38,227 bases of DNA, taken from contig NZ_JABUXW010000033.1 in NCBI RefSeq assembly GCF_014897585.1, positions 1 through 38,227 on the forward strand, read 5' to 3'. Origin of the DNA: Brachybacterium tyrofermentans. GTDB taxonomy: Bacteria; Actinomycetota; Actinomycetes; Actinomycetales; Dermabacteraceae. Shown piece by piece: positions 1-7,793 of the stretch (positions are counted from its first letter, which is position 1; every line of letters starts with the position of its first letter). The position numbers and the translations under genes were made by a program. The notes beneath the pieces are model-generated. The model saw only the letters and a program-made list of their open reading frames with translations, was not told the DNA's origin and did not search any database.

Positions 1-79
1 GGCCCCCGATGTAGTTCTCGTACCGCTGCGCGAAGGTGACCTTCGCTCCGTCGGTTCCGGGGTGTGCGTAGGCGGTCAT
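1..79 (-). CDS. Aldehyde dehydrogenase family protein, N-terminal fragment (runs off window)
   Basis: Only the first 26 codons are in the window. They read MTAYAHPGTDGAKVTF followed by a RYENYIGG motif, which matches the N-terminus typical of bacterial NAD-dependent aldehyde dehydrogenases of the acetaldehyde/ExaC type (family knowledge). The ATG is preceded by a good Shine-Dalgarno, GAGGAG at about 85-90, five nt upstream. The gene is divergent from the aldo/keto reductase, with about 130 bp between them. The catalytic Cys and Glu lie outside the window, so substrate and activity cannot be judged. Confidence 0.75.
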   Translation of the reverse strand, partial: MTAYAHPGTDGAKVTFAQRYENYIGG

Positions 80-195
80 GTGTTCTCCTCGGTGCTCGTC
101 GTCGAGACAGGGGCGCGGCCGGTCCGGTCGGTCCGCGGGGAGCCGACGGCCGCGCTATGACGTGGATCACCATCGTAAGCCCTGGGCGGCGACCG

Positions 196-201
196 TAGGC
201 T
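196..201 (+). promoter_or_regulatory. -10 box of a probable leaderless promoter (aldo/keto reductase)
   Basis: TAGGCT ends 7 nt before the ATG at 209 and there is no Shine-Dalgarno. Transcription would start at or next to the ATG. No convincing -35 is visible. Confidence 0.45.
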
Positions 202-208
202 GAACGGT

Positions 209-1213
209 ATGGAACACCGTCACCTCGGCCGCAGCGGCCTCAAGATCAGCGAGATCATCTACGGCAACTGGCTCACCCACGCCTCGCAGGTGGAGGACGA
301 GCGGGCACGGGCCTGTGTGCGCGCCGCGCTCGACGCCGGCATCAGCACCTTCGACACCGCGGACACCTACGCGAACACCGCGGCCGAGGTCGTGCTCGGC
401 GAGGCGCTGAAGGGTGAGCGGCGCGAGTCGCTCGAGATCTTCACCAAGGTGTACTTCCCGACCGGCCGGAAGGGGCACAACGACACCGGCCTCTCGCGCA
501 AGCACATCCGCGAGTCGATCGACGGCTCCCTCTCCCGCCTCCAGACCGATTACGTGGACCTCTACCAGGCGCACCGCTACGACGACGCCACCCCGCTCGA
601 GGAGACGATGCAGGCCTTTGCCGACGTCATCCACTCCGGCAAGGCCCTGTACATCGGCGTCTCCGAGTGGAACGCGGATCAGCTGCGCGCCGGCCACCAG
701 CTGGCCCGCGAGCTCGGCATCCAGCTGATCTCCAACCAGCCCCAGTACTCGATGCTGTGGCGCGTGATCGAGGAGCGCGTGGTGCCCACCTCCCGCGAGC
801 TCGGCATCTCGCAGATCGTGTGGTCGCCCGTCGCCCAGGGCATCCTCACCGGCAAGTACAAGCCCGGCGCCGAGGCCCCCGAGGGCTCGCGCGCCCGCGA
901 CGAGAAGGGCGGCGCGGACATGATCAAGCGCTTCCTGGACGACCCGGTCCTCGAGGCGGTGCAGCGCCTCGAGCCGATCGCCGCGGAGCTCGACCTGACC
1001 ATGGCGCAGCTCGCTGTGGCCTGGGTGCTCAGCAACGACAACGTGGCCGGCGCGATCATCGGCGCCTCCCGCCCCGAGCAGATCACCGAGAACGTCAAGG
1101 CCGCCGGCGTCACGCTCGATGCCGACGTGAAGGCGCGCATCGACGGGGTGCTCGGTGACATCCCCGAGACCGATCCCGCCAAGACCGTCTCTCCGGCGCA
1201 GCGTTTGAGCTGA
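209..1213 (+). CDS. Aldo/keto reductase
   Basis: A 334-residue NADPH-dependent aldo/keto reductase of the (beta/alpha)8-barrel superfamily, probably cytosolic. The catalytic tetrad is visible: Asp49 and Tyr54 in FDTADTY, Lys80 in FTKVYF, and His122 in YQAHRYDD. The C-terminal cofactor-binding segment GAIIGASRPEQITENV is also present. The sequence style (HLGRSGLKISEIIYGNW at the N-terminus, YSMLWRVIEE in the middle) is closest to the group related to potassium-channel beta subunits and YghZ-like reductases, which reduce aldehydes such as methylglyoxal; the substrate here is unknown. The start at 209 is chosen because the family motif begins at once and a -10 box lies 7 nt upstream. A strong inverted repeat follows the stop. 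The divergent neighbour is an aldehyde dehydrogenase, so a role in aldehyde detoxification is plausible but inferred. Confidence 0.93.
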   Translation: MEHRHLGRSGLKISEIIYGNWLTHASQVEDERARACVRAALDAGISTFDTADTYANTAAEVVLGEALKGERRESLEIFTKVYFPTGRKGHNDTGLSRKHIRESIDGSLSRLQTDYVDLYQAHRYDDATPLEETMQAFADVIHSGKALYIGVSEWNADQLRAGHQLARELGIQLISNQPQYSMLWRVIEERVVPTSRELGISQIVWSPVAQGILTGKYKPGAEAPEGSRARDEKGGADMIKRFLDDPVLEAVQRLEPIAAELDLTMAQLAVAWVLSNDNVAGAIIGASRPEQITENVKAAGVTLDADVKARIDGVLGDIPETDPAKTVSPAQRLS

Positions 1214-1233
1214 GGCCGGCGCCTGCGCCATGA

Positions 1234-1269
1234 CAGAACGGCCGCTCCCCTCGGGGGTCGGCCGTTCTG
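1234..1269. terminator. Bidirectional terminator between convergent genes
   Basis: Perfect 11-bp inverted repeat (CAGAACGGCCG / CGGCCGTTCTG) with a 14-nt spacer. It lies 20 nt after the aldo/keto reductase stop and 29 nt after the symporter stop on the other strand. There is no U-tract, as is common in high-GC actinobacteria. Confidence 0.7.
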
Positions 1270-1298
1270 CAGGTGGGGGGGGATCCGCGGAGGCGGTG

Positions 1299-2843
1299 TC
1301 AGACGTCGGTCGTCTCCTTCTTCAGCTGCTCACCGCTCTTGCCCGGCCGGTTCAGGCCGTCTGCGCGCAGCTCCCAGAACTCAGCGTTCTTGATGCCGAG
1401 CTTGCGGGGGTCGAACTGCGGGTCCAACCCCTGCTTCTTCTGCTGCCGGTAGTCCTTGAGAGCCTTCAGAGCGGGGCCCTGCAGGATCAGGATCGCCACG
1501 ACGTTCAGCCAGGCCATCGCACCCACGCCGATGTCGCCGAGCGCCCACGCGTTGCCAGTGGTGGTCACCGAGCCGTAGACCACGGCAACCAGGATGAGCG
1601 CCTGGAGAGCCCGCACCAGGGCACGGCGCACCAGGCGGTTCGGGATCCAGCGGTTGAGGTACGTCAGATTGACCTCGGCCATGTAGTAGTAGGCGACGAT
1701 CGTGGTGAAGGCGAAGAAGAACAGTGCGATCGCCACGAAGGTCGGCCCCAGGCCATGGAACACGGTCTCGAAACCGTTCTGAGAGAACTCTGGACCGTAG
1801 TCGGTACCGGCCGGCACCGACCCCTCGTAGAGAAGCGTCTCCTCCGGCCCCTGGAACACCTGGTACATGTCCGTGGAGATGATGAGGAACGCGGTCGCGG
1901 TGCAGACGAACAGGGTGTCGATGTAGACGGCGAACGACTGAGCGAAGCCCTGTTTGGCCGGGTGGGAGACCTCAGCGGCGGCTGCCGCATGCGGGCCGGT
2001 GCCCTGTCCCGCTTCATTGGAGTAGAGGCCGCGCTTGACGCCCATCTCCACGGCCTTGCCGACGATCGCGCCGAACATCGCGTGCGCACCGAAAGCGCTG
2101 GAGAAGATCAGGCCGAAAACGTGCCCGATCTGGTCGAAGTTCACGAAGAACACCACCATTGCGGCGATGATGTAAAGAATCGCCATCACGGGTACGACGA
2201 TCACGGCGAAGCGAGCGATCCGCTTCACGCCGCCGATGATGATGAAGGCCAGCAGGATGACGACGCCTACGGCGGAGATCCAGTGGGGAAGATTCCACGC
2301 TTCGTACGCTGCGGACGCCATGCCGTTGCCCTGCACGCCCGGGAGGAAGAAGCACATGGCGATCACGGTGACGATCGAGAATACGATCGCGTAGGCCTTG
2401 AAGGCCGGAGCGGCCTTGGTGTGCTTGAAGGCCTTCTCGATGTAGTACGCCGGGCCGCCGCGGTACTCACCGGTGTCGAGGTCCTTCTCCTTGTAGATCT
2501 GGCCGAGGGTGCACTCGATGAAGGACGTCGCCGCGCCGAGGAAGGCGATCAGCCACATCCAGAACACGGCGCCGGGGCCGCCGAGGGCGATCGCCGTGGC
2601 GACGCCGCCGATGTTGCCCATGCCGACGCGGCCTGCGAGGGACATCATGAGCGACTGAAGCGATGACGTGCCGTCCGGTGACGACTCGCCCTTTCTGAGC
2701 TGCTCGAGCATGTCGGGGATGCAGCGAATCTGCAGGAACAGAGTACGGAGCGAGAAGTACAGGCCGGTGATCAGCAGTAGACCGACCAAGGGGAGGGACC
2801 ACACGAGGTTGTTCGCCCCGGTGATCAGGGTATCGAAGGGCAT
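1299..2843 (-). CDS. Alanine/glycine:cation symporter (AGCS) family protein
   Basis: A 514-residue integral membrane protein that would take up alanine or glycine with Na+ or H+. Many hydrophobic helices run from about residue 10 to 470. The family signatures are seen as GNIGGVATAIALGGPGAVFW early in the protein and SNEAGQGTGP at about residues 275-284 (the AGCS NEAG motif; most homologues known to me have M or a similar residue where this has Q). A longer frame begins at 2906, but the ATG at 2843 has GGAGG six nt upstream and begins with the usual MPFDTLITGANNLVW, so I chose it. It is convergent with the aldo/keto reductase and stands alone. The C-terminus is charged (GEQLKKETTDV). The exact amino-acid substrate is not readable from the sequence. 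Confidence 0.93.
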   Translation of the reverse strand: MPFDTLITGANNLVWSLPLVGLLLITGLYFSLRTLFLQIRCIPDMLEQLRKGESSPDGTSSLQSLMMSLAGRVGMGNIGGVATAIALGGPGAVFWMWLIAFLGAATSFIECTLGQIYKEKDLDTGEYRGGPAYYIEKAFKHTKAAPAFKAYAIVFSIVTVIAMCFFLPGVQGNGMASAAYEAWNLPHWISAVGVVILLAFIIIGGVKRIARFAVIVVPVMAILYIIAAMVVFFVNFDQIGHVFGLIFSSAFGAHAMFGAIVGKAVEMGVKRGLYSNEAGQGTGPHAAAAAEVSHPAKQGFAQSFAVYIDTLFVCTATAFLIISTDMYQVFQGPEETLLYEGSVPAGTDYGPEFSQNGFETVFHGLGPTFVAIALFFFAFTTIVAYYYMAEVNLTYLNRWIPNRLVRRALVRALQALILVAVVYGSVTTTGNAWALGDIGVGAMAWLNVVAILILQGPALKALKDYRQQKKQGLDPQFDPRKLGIKNAEFWELRADGLNRPGKSGEQLKKETTDV

Positions 2844-2891
2844 GAAACCTCCAGGGTCAGGGGAAGCGGTGGCAGCATCGGCACCGCGGGT

Positions 2892-2907
2892 GGTGACCTG
2901 GGTCACC
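2892..2907. promoter_or_regulatory. 16-bp palindrome upstream of the AGCS symporter, possible operator
   Basis: GGTGACC-TG-GGTCACC, two perfect 7-bp arms, sits 49-64 nt upstream of the symporter ATG. A dimeric repressor could bind here. No regulator gene is adjacent, so this rests on symmetry and position only. The remaining gap to the SRP RNA (2908-3142) shows nothing I can name. Confidence 0.3.
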
Positions 2908-3132
2908 GAGAATGTGCTGGAGGGAACCTACCTGAACAGGGCCGTGAAAAGCGCGCTATCCCGAGCGTGTTGCACGGTCGTGACCTGATTGCTCGTGAAA
3001 CTACTCGGGGATTCCCAGGAGAAGGTGCCTCGGAGCCCGGCGATCTGCCCACGGTGAAGGGCGGAGCCGACGAGCGGGACGATGTGCGCGGGATCGCCTT
3101 CGCGAGGTTCGAAGTGCATGCGATAGAGCCGC

Positions 3133-3138
3133 TACACT
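3133..3138 (+). promoter_or_regulatory. -10 box of the SRP RNA gene
   Basis: TACACT ends 6 nt before the first base of the long terminal stem of the SRP RNA. TTCGAA at 3108-3113 is a poor -35 candidate at a long (19 nt) spacing. Confidence 0.45.
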
Positions 3139-3142
3139 GGGA

Positions 3143-3236
3143 CACGACCCCTCGTGCGGTGTCATCTTGCTGAACTCCCCCAGGGCTTGACGGCAGCAAG
3201 GGCAGGTGAGCTCTGGCAGGTGCACGAGGGGTCGCT
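3143..3236 (+). ncRNA. ffs: Signal recognition particle RNA (4.5S, small bacterial type)
   Basis: RNA scaffold of the signal recognition particle; it binds Ffh and targets nascent membrane proteins to FtsY. The ends form a perfect 13-bp stem (3145-3157 with 3222-3234). Between them is the conserved helix 8 signature, CTGAACTCCCCCAGG followed by AGCAAGG and GGTGAGCTCT, with the asymmetric A/C-rich internal loop that Ffh reads. The apical loop reads TGAC, closed by a T-G pair, so it belongs to the URRC tetraloop class rather than the GGAA loop of E. coli. A TACACT -10 box lies just upstream. In many actinobacteria ffs lies near dnaX, which fits dnaX being downstream here. The exact ends are estimated to within a few nt. 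Confidence 0.9.
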
Positions 3237-3429
3237 TCATGCCCTGACGACGTGTTCCGTCCCGGCGGCGCGTCCTGCCCCGTCGGCGTGACCCCGGGTG
3301 GACCCGAGGGGGATTGCCCCCGCTCGGCACGGCGGACCTCCCCGTACCGGAGCTCGCGGGCACTTCCTAGCGTGGACATCGACGCTGCGGTCGCACCAGG
3401 CGCGCCGCACCCGGCCCCAGGAGCCCCCG

Positions 3430-4383
3430 ATGTCCTCCCGCCCCGTCGTCCCCACCGATCCCGACGTCCCGGACGTCCCCTCCGATCCCGGCGCACCCGC
3501 CTCCCGGCACTGGTCACCGGCCCCCGCGGCGCCTCAGGCAGTCATCGACTCGCCGGCGCGCGTCGGCCTGTTCGTCCTGATCGCGACCGCGGTCGCAACC
3601 GCCCTCTCGATCCCCCTCGCCACCGGTCTGCTGCCCGAGTCGGCGCTCGGCCTGGTGGTGCCCCTGGCCCAGCTGTCCCCGCTGCTCGCGGCGCTCCTCG
3701 TGCGCCGGCGCGATGAGCTCTGGTGGCGCTCCCTCGCCCTGCACGTGCCCTCGGGCAGAGCCCTGCTGATCGCGGTGCTCGCCGCGATCACCGCCTTCAC
3801 GCTGGTGCCCGTGGCCCGCCTGCTGATCGGAGTCGTCGGCGGAGCGTCCCCCCTCGCGGACGCTCCGCCCCTGCTCGGCCTGCTGCTCGCGGTGCCGGTG
3901 GTCCTGGCCACGCAGGCCGTCTTCGCGATCGGGGAGGAGGCCGGGTGGCGCGGGTGGCTGCAGAGCACGCTCGAACCGCTCGGCTTCTGGCGGATGTCGC
4001 TGGCCATCGGCGGGTTGTGGGCTCTGTGGCATCTTCCGGTGGTGCTCGCGCTGGGTCTGTCCGGTCGCGAGATGGTCAGCTACCTCGGCACGATCGTCGC
4101 CGTCGCGCCGCTGCTCTCCGTGCTCCGCCGACTCTCCGGGACGGCCTGGGCGGCGATCATCGGGCACGGCCTGCTGAACAGCCTGCGGGTCGCGCTCGAG
4201 CAGAACGTCCTCGGCCCCGTCGATCCGACCCTGCTGTGGGTCATGGATCTGAGCTCGTGGGCCCTGTGGCTCGGCGTCGCGTGGGTCATCCTGCGGGTGG
4301 CTGACGGGCTGACGCCGGCGGGGATCACGTCGACGACCGCACCTGCCGGGACCCCGGACCGCACAGATCCGCGCCCGAGCTGA
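3430..4383 (+). CDS. CPBP family intramembrane glutamic endopeptidase homologue
   Basis: A 317-residue membrane protein of the CPBP (CAAX protease and bacteriocin-processing, Abi) family. The first 45 residues are a Pro/Asp-rich cytosolic tail. About seven to eight hydrophobic segments follow. The family motifs are present in order: EEAGWRGW (EExxxR), LWALWHLP (FxxxH-type) and GHGLLNSL (HxxxN), which supply the catalytic glutamates and histidines in characterised members such as Rce1. The start at 3430 is chosen for AGGAG six nt upstream; the frame stays open further upstream to 3298 without family similarity. The substrate is unknown; in other bacteria CPBP proteins act in peptide maturation, self-immunity or membrane-protein turnover. 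It is a single gene on the plus strand. Confidence 0.88.
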   Translation: MSSRPVVPTDPDVPDVPSDPGAPASRHWSPAPAAPQAVIDSPARVGLFVLIATAVATALSIPLATGLLPESALGLVVPLAQLSPLLAALLVRRRDELWWRSLALHVPSGRALLIAVLAAITAFTLVPVARLLIGVVGGASPLADAPPLLGLLLAVPVVLATQAVFAIGEEAGWRGWLQSTLEPLGFWRMSLAIGGLWALWHLPVVLALGLSGREMVSYLGTIVAVAPLLSVLRRLSGTAWAAIIGHGLLNSLRVALEQNVLGPVDPTLLWVMDLSSWALWLGVAWVILRVADGLTPAGITSTTAPAGTPDRTDPRPS

Positions 4384-4412
4384 CGTCTCCGGGCAGTGTG
4401 CACGGCAGGCCC

Positions 4413-4441
4413 TGGTCAAGGGCGCAAGCTGTGCGTAGCGT
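4413..4441 (+). promoter_or_regulatory. Candidate promoter of the TIGR01777 gene
   Basis: TGGTCA (-35, 4 of 6 consensus bases) and TAGCGT (-10) are separated by 17 nt, about 66 nt upstream of the ATG at 4508. Confidence 0.35.
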
Positions 4442-4507
4442 GGAGCGCACCACCGGCGAGGACCTGCACCGCCTGAGCGTGCGGCGCCGCCGAGGAAGGG
4501 AGCAGTC

Positions 4508-5899
4508 ATGAAGATCGAGACCACCCATCGGATCCCCTTCCCCCAGGCCGAGGTCCTGGCCTGGCACGAACGGCCCGGCGCACTGGTGCGCCTCACCCCG
4601 CCCGGCCTCGCCACGCCGGATGATCCGACGGCCGGCGGCCTGCAGGTGGGCCGCGTCGTCGGCACCCGGCTGGGACCGTCCGCCCTGCCGTCGCTGCTGC
4701 GCCCGCACTGGATCCTGCGCCACCGCGAGCACCAGAGAGATGTCGAGGGCGAGGCCCGGTTCGTCGATCAGCAGGTGCGGGGACCCTGGCGCACCTGGAG
4801 CCACGAGCATCGTCTCCTGTCCGATCCCGGTTCCGAGGGCGGAACCCTGGTGCGGGACACCCTCGAGGTCGAGCTTCCCGCCCGCCTCCAGCGCCTCGAG
4901 CCGCTGCTGGGCCCCCAGATGCAGCGGGTGTTCCGGTTCCGGGACCGGCAGCTGCGCGAGGACCTCGCCTTCCACGCTCGCTACGCCGACCAGCCCCGAC
5001 GCACGATCGCGCTGACCGGATCCTCCGGGCTCATCGGCACCCAGCTCGCCGCCCTGCTCGAGACCGGCGGGCACACCGTGCGACGGATGATCCGCGAGGA
5101 GGACGTCGGCCCGGACGAGATCTCCTGGGACCCGCAGAGCGGACGCCTGGACCCCGCCGATCTCGAGGGCGTCGACGTGGTCATCCACCTCGCCGGTCGC
5201 TCCATCGCCACCCGCTGGACCCACAGCGCCCGCGGCGAGATCCGCTCCTCCCGCGTGCACGGCTCGGCGCTCATCGCCCGCACCCTCGCGAACATGGACA
5301 ACGGGCCCTCGGCCCTCGTGCAGGCCAGCGCCATCGGCCTCTACGGTCCGCGCCGTCCGGGCGAGCTGCTCACGGAGGCCGATCCGGGCGGCGAAGGGTT
5401 CCTCGCCGATCTGGTGCGCGAGTGGGAGCACGCAGCCCATGCCGCGACGGAGGCCGGGATCCGCACCGCTTTCGTGCGCACCTCTCTCGTGCTGTCCGAC
5501 GGGGGCGGGCCGCTGCTGCCGCAGCTGCCGATGTTCCTCGCGGGGGTGGGTGGGCGCCTGACCAGTGCCGATGCCATGACCTCGTGGATCACCCTGGACG
5601 ACATCGTGCGGGTCTACGCCCATGCGGCGCTCTCGACGGACGTGCACGGACCGCTCAACGCCGTCGCCCCGCAGCCCGTCACCGCCGGGCAGTTCGCGCG
5701 CACTCTCGGCGCGGCGCTGCACCGGCCGGCCGTGGTGCCGGTCCCGGCGTTCGGGCCGAAGCTCCTGCTGGGGGCCGACGGGGCGGACGAGCTCATCCAG
5801 GCCGACCAGAACGTCTCGGACGCCCGCCTGCAGGCGAGCGGGTTCCGCGCCGCGCACACCACTCTCGAGCAGGCTCTGCAACACGTGCTGTGGCGGTGA
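4508..5899 (+). CDS. TIGR01777 family NAD(P)-binding epimerase-like protein with N-terminal SRPBCC-like domain
   Basis: 463 residues in two parts. Residues 1 to about 155 look like an SRPBCC/START-type ligand-binding domain (starts KIETTHRIPFPQAEVLAWH, a form common in actinobacterial two-domain members). Residues about 165-463 are an atypical short-chain dehydrogenase of the TIGR01777 (YfcH-like) group: TGSSGLIGTQLA is the GxxGxxG nucleotide motif, VVIHLAGRSI the second conserved strand, ASAIGLYGPR the active-site region with Tyr, and the end (GADGADELIQADQNV, then GFRAAHTTLEQAL) matches the DUF1731 tail. The Shine-Dalgarno GGAAGGGAG lies just before the ATG. The reaction is unknown for the family; some two-domain members are annotated as possible cell-division inhibitor SulA homologues, which is unproven. 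It is convergent with the MFS gene. Confidence 0.9.
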   Translation: MKIETTHRIPFPQAEVLAWHERPGALVRLTPPGLATPDDPTAGGLQVGRVVGTRLGPSALPSLLRPHWILRHREHQRDVEGEARFVDQQVRGPWRTWSHEHRLLSDPGSEGGTLVRDTLEVELPARLQRLEPLLGPQMQRVFRFRDRQLREDLAFHARYADQPRRTIALTGSSGLIGTQLAALLETGGHTVRRMIREEDVGPDEISWDPQSGRLDPADLEGVDVVIHLAGRSIATRWTHSARGEIRSSRVHGSALIARTLANMDNGPSALVQASAIGLYGPRRPGELLTEADPGGEGFLADLVREWEHAAHAATEAGIRTAFVRTSLVLSDGGGPLLPQLPMFLAGVGGRLTSADAMTSWITLDDIVRVYAHAALSTDVHGPLNAVAPQPVTAGQFARTLGAALHRPAVVPVPAFGPKLLLGADGADELIQADQNVSDARLQASGFRAAHTTLEQALQHVLWR

Positions 5900-5957
5900 C
5901 GGCTCCGCGGGTTCCGCTGTCAGGGACGATCTGGCGTGCTGGACGATCCGTACCGGA

Positions 5958-7277
5958 TCAGAGGTGCTCGGAGGGCAGCTCGGTGAGTCGCCGGGCCTCC
6001 TCGAGGACGTCCTCGTCGGCCGCGGAGATCTCGGTGCCCGCGGGCGTGCGGCAGGCCAGCGCATTGACGAGGGCGGCCAGCACCACGAGAGCGGCGGCGC
6101 CGACGGGCAGCCACATGGATGCCTGCGACCCGGAGCTCTCGGCGACCGCGCCGGTCACGGCGGAGGCTGCGGACTGGCCGACGATCGTGGCCGAGCCCAG
6201 CATCGTCATCACGGTCGCGGAACGTCCCTGTGGGTTGCGCTCCGCAGCGAGGCTGTACAGCGTTACGACCGTCGGCCCGATCCCGATCCCGGCGACCGCC
6301 ATCGCGGCGATGAGCCCGGTGAGGCCGCCCGCGAGGCCGAAGGCGAGCATCGCGGCCAGCATCAGCGAGGAGAAGGTGAGCCAGCGCGCGTACAGCCGGA
6401 ACCGCTCGGGGAACAGGGTGATGCTCAGGGCCAGGATCGTGGACCCCACCCCCATCACGCCGTAGACGAGCCCCGCCGAGTCGCCGTGGCCGGTGTCGGA
6501 GAGGAAGGCCGTCAACGAGGTGAGGACGGTGCCGAAGAAGAGCCCCACGCCGAGCGCGCCGGCGACGACCACCACCACGGGCAGGGTGAAGAGCTCGCGG
6601 GCCGGAGCCTGCGCGACGGGCTCCTCGGTGGTCGGTGCCGCGACCTTCGCCGTGGGATGCAGGGCGAAAGCGGTCACGAACAACAGCGTCAGCACCGCGG
6701 CGCCGATCATGGGGGCGGCGGGGCTGAGCGTGGTCGCGAGCAGGCCCACCACGACGGGGCCGAACACGAAGGCGGTCTCGTCGGCCGCGGATTCGTAGCC
6801 CATCGTGCCGTTGAGGCTCTTCGCCCGACGGTGGGAGGGCAGGCGGGTGAGGATGAGCTGCACCAGGCGGCTGCGGGAGAGCGGGCCGATCTGCGGCGAC
6901 GAGGCACCGATCAGGAAGCCGACCGCGAGCACCGCCGCGTCGGGCAGGGCGCTGAACGCCACCGCGGCCATCGCGAGCAGGGCCAGGGAGTTCACGATCC
7001 CGGAGGCGAGGATGACCGGGCGCTGGCCGATCCGGTCCGCGGCGGCACCGAGCAGGGGGCCGACGAGCGCGGAGCCCAGGCCGACGACCGCGGAGTTCAA
7101 CCCGCCCAGCGCGATCGAGTCGCGGGCGGAGACGACGAGGGTCAGAGTGCCCACGACCATCATCGCGAACGGGAAACGGGCGACGAAGGCGATCGGGAAG
7201 TAGGCGGCCCCGGCGACGCCGCGCAGGGTCGGGGAGGACTGCTGCTCGGTGGGGGCTGTGGTCTGCTGCATGGACAT
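5958..7277 (-). CDS. MFS transporter
   Basis: A 439-residue major facilitator superfamily permease with about 12 predicted membrane helices. The loop between helices 2 and 3 has the MFS pattern GAAADRIGQRP (GxxxDRxGxR) at about residues 77-87. Short polar tails lie at both ends: STLRG-type at the N-terminus and EEARRLTELPSEHL at the C-terminus. GGAG lies about eight nt before the ATG at 7277; a second in-frame ATG two codons later is possible. No neighbour indicates the substrate. The gene is convergent with the TIGR01777 gene (58 bp between stops) and has a 516-bp repeat-rich gap upstream. A drug or metabolite exporter is the default reading; the direction of transport cannot be told. Confidence 0.9.
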   Translation of the reverse strand: MSMQQTTAPTEQQSSPTLRGVAGAAYFPIAFVARFPFAMMVVGTLTLVVSARDSIALGGLNSAVVGLGSALVGPLLGAAADRIGQRPVILASGIVNSLALLAMAAVAFSALPDAAVLAVGFLIGASSPQIGPLSRSRLVQLILTRLPSHRRAKSLNGTMGYESAADETAFVFGPVVVGLLATTLSPAAPMIGAAVLTLLFVTAFALHPTAKVAAPTTEEPVAQAPARELFTLPVVVVVAGALGVGLFFGTVLTSLTAFLSDTGHGDSAGLVYGVMGVGSTILALSITLFPERFRLYARWLTFSSLMLAAMLAFGLAGGLTGLIAAMAVAGIGIGPTVVTLYSLAAERNPQGRSATVMTMLGSATIVGQSAASAVTGAVAESSGSQASMWLPVGAAALVVLAALVNALACRTPAGTEISAADEDVLEEARRLTELPSEHL

Positions 7278-7531
7278 CGAAGCTCCGGACGGTGGGTGCC
7301 GCCTTGGACGGTCCGCCGAGGGACCCGAGGTAGATGCACGTGCGGAGGCCCGTGGAGCCGGGCCGATCTGACAGCCTCACTCTAGGGGCGGCGCGGGGGT
7401 TGGGCCAGGGTTCCGGGGTGTGCGGTGCGCGGTTTCACCCGGGACGACGCGCTCCCGGTCGCGGGCGTACCCGACCTGGGCGGTGCCGTTCTCGGGTGGT
7501 CCTGGACGCGGGCCGACCCGACGCGGGCGTT

Positions 7532-7599
7532 CCCGGTCGCTCCTCGATGCGGGCGCTCCCCGTCGCGAACGCTCCCGGTCGCTCCTCGACGCGGGCGCA
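7532..7599. repeat. 26-bp direct repeat, two copies, 42-bp period
   Basis: The unit starts TCCCGGTCGCTCCTCGA and continues GCGGGCGC. Copies begin at 7532 and 7574 and differ at one base. Related, weaker copies of CCCGGTCG and CGCGGGCG occur upstream from 7455. Confidence 0.7.
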
Positions 7600-7624
7600 C
7601 TCCATTGCGGGACCCCGTCGCGGA

Positions 7625-7688
7625 CGCGCCGACCGAGACCACTGATATGTACCGGTGGCGGTACAGATCGAGGGATTCGGTCGGCGCG
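7625..7688. repeat. 64-bp nested imperfect palindrome
   Basis: Outer arms of 12 bp (7625-7636 and 7677-7688) and inner arms TGTACC / GGTACA (7648-7653 and 7660-7665) share exactly the same centre, with partial pairing between (5 of 11). It could be a strong hairpin after the symporter gene (105 nt beyond its stop), or an operator with extended symmetry for the MFS gene. Confidence 0.65.
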
Positions 7689-7793
7689 TTGCGGTCTGTC
7701 GCGGTCTGTCGCGCTCCGGGGCGAGGCGAGACGGGGCGAGGCGGAGCGAGCGAGGCTGGGCGGGGCCCTTCAGGAGCGGCCCGTGGGCGCCGG

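Larger units (their letters stand above)
7278..7793. other. 516-bp gene-free gap with repeats and a large palindrome
   Basis: No supported gene lies between the MFS start and the symporter stop. TAGAGT at 7379-7384 (minus strand) could be a -10 for the MFS gene but has no good -35. The right half is rich in short repeats: a 26-bp direct repeat with a 42-bp period, a 64-bp palindrome, two tandem CGGTCTGTCG copies near 7695, and GGGGCGAGGCG runs. Several small open frames exist on both strands but none has family similarity. Confidence 0.5.

Noticed and set aside
1230..2666. A 478-codon plus-strand frame opposite the AGCS symporter
   Set aside because: Antisense of a well-recognised transporter; the composition (His, Arg, Asp, Gly) is typical of GC-rich shadow frames.
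3095..3120. GGTTCGAAG as a tRNA T-arm
   Set aside because: No acceptor or anticodon stem could be built around it; it lies in the SRP RNA promoter region.
5945..5959. GATCCG-TAC-CGGATC as terminator between the TIGR01777 and MFS genes
   Set aside because: Six base pairs around a three-base loop, overlapping the MFS stop codon; too weak to call.
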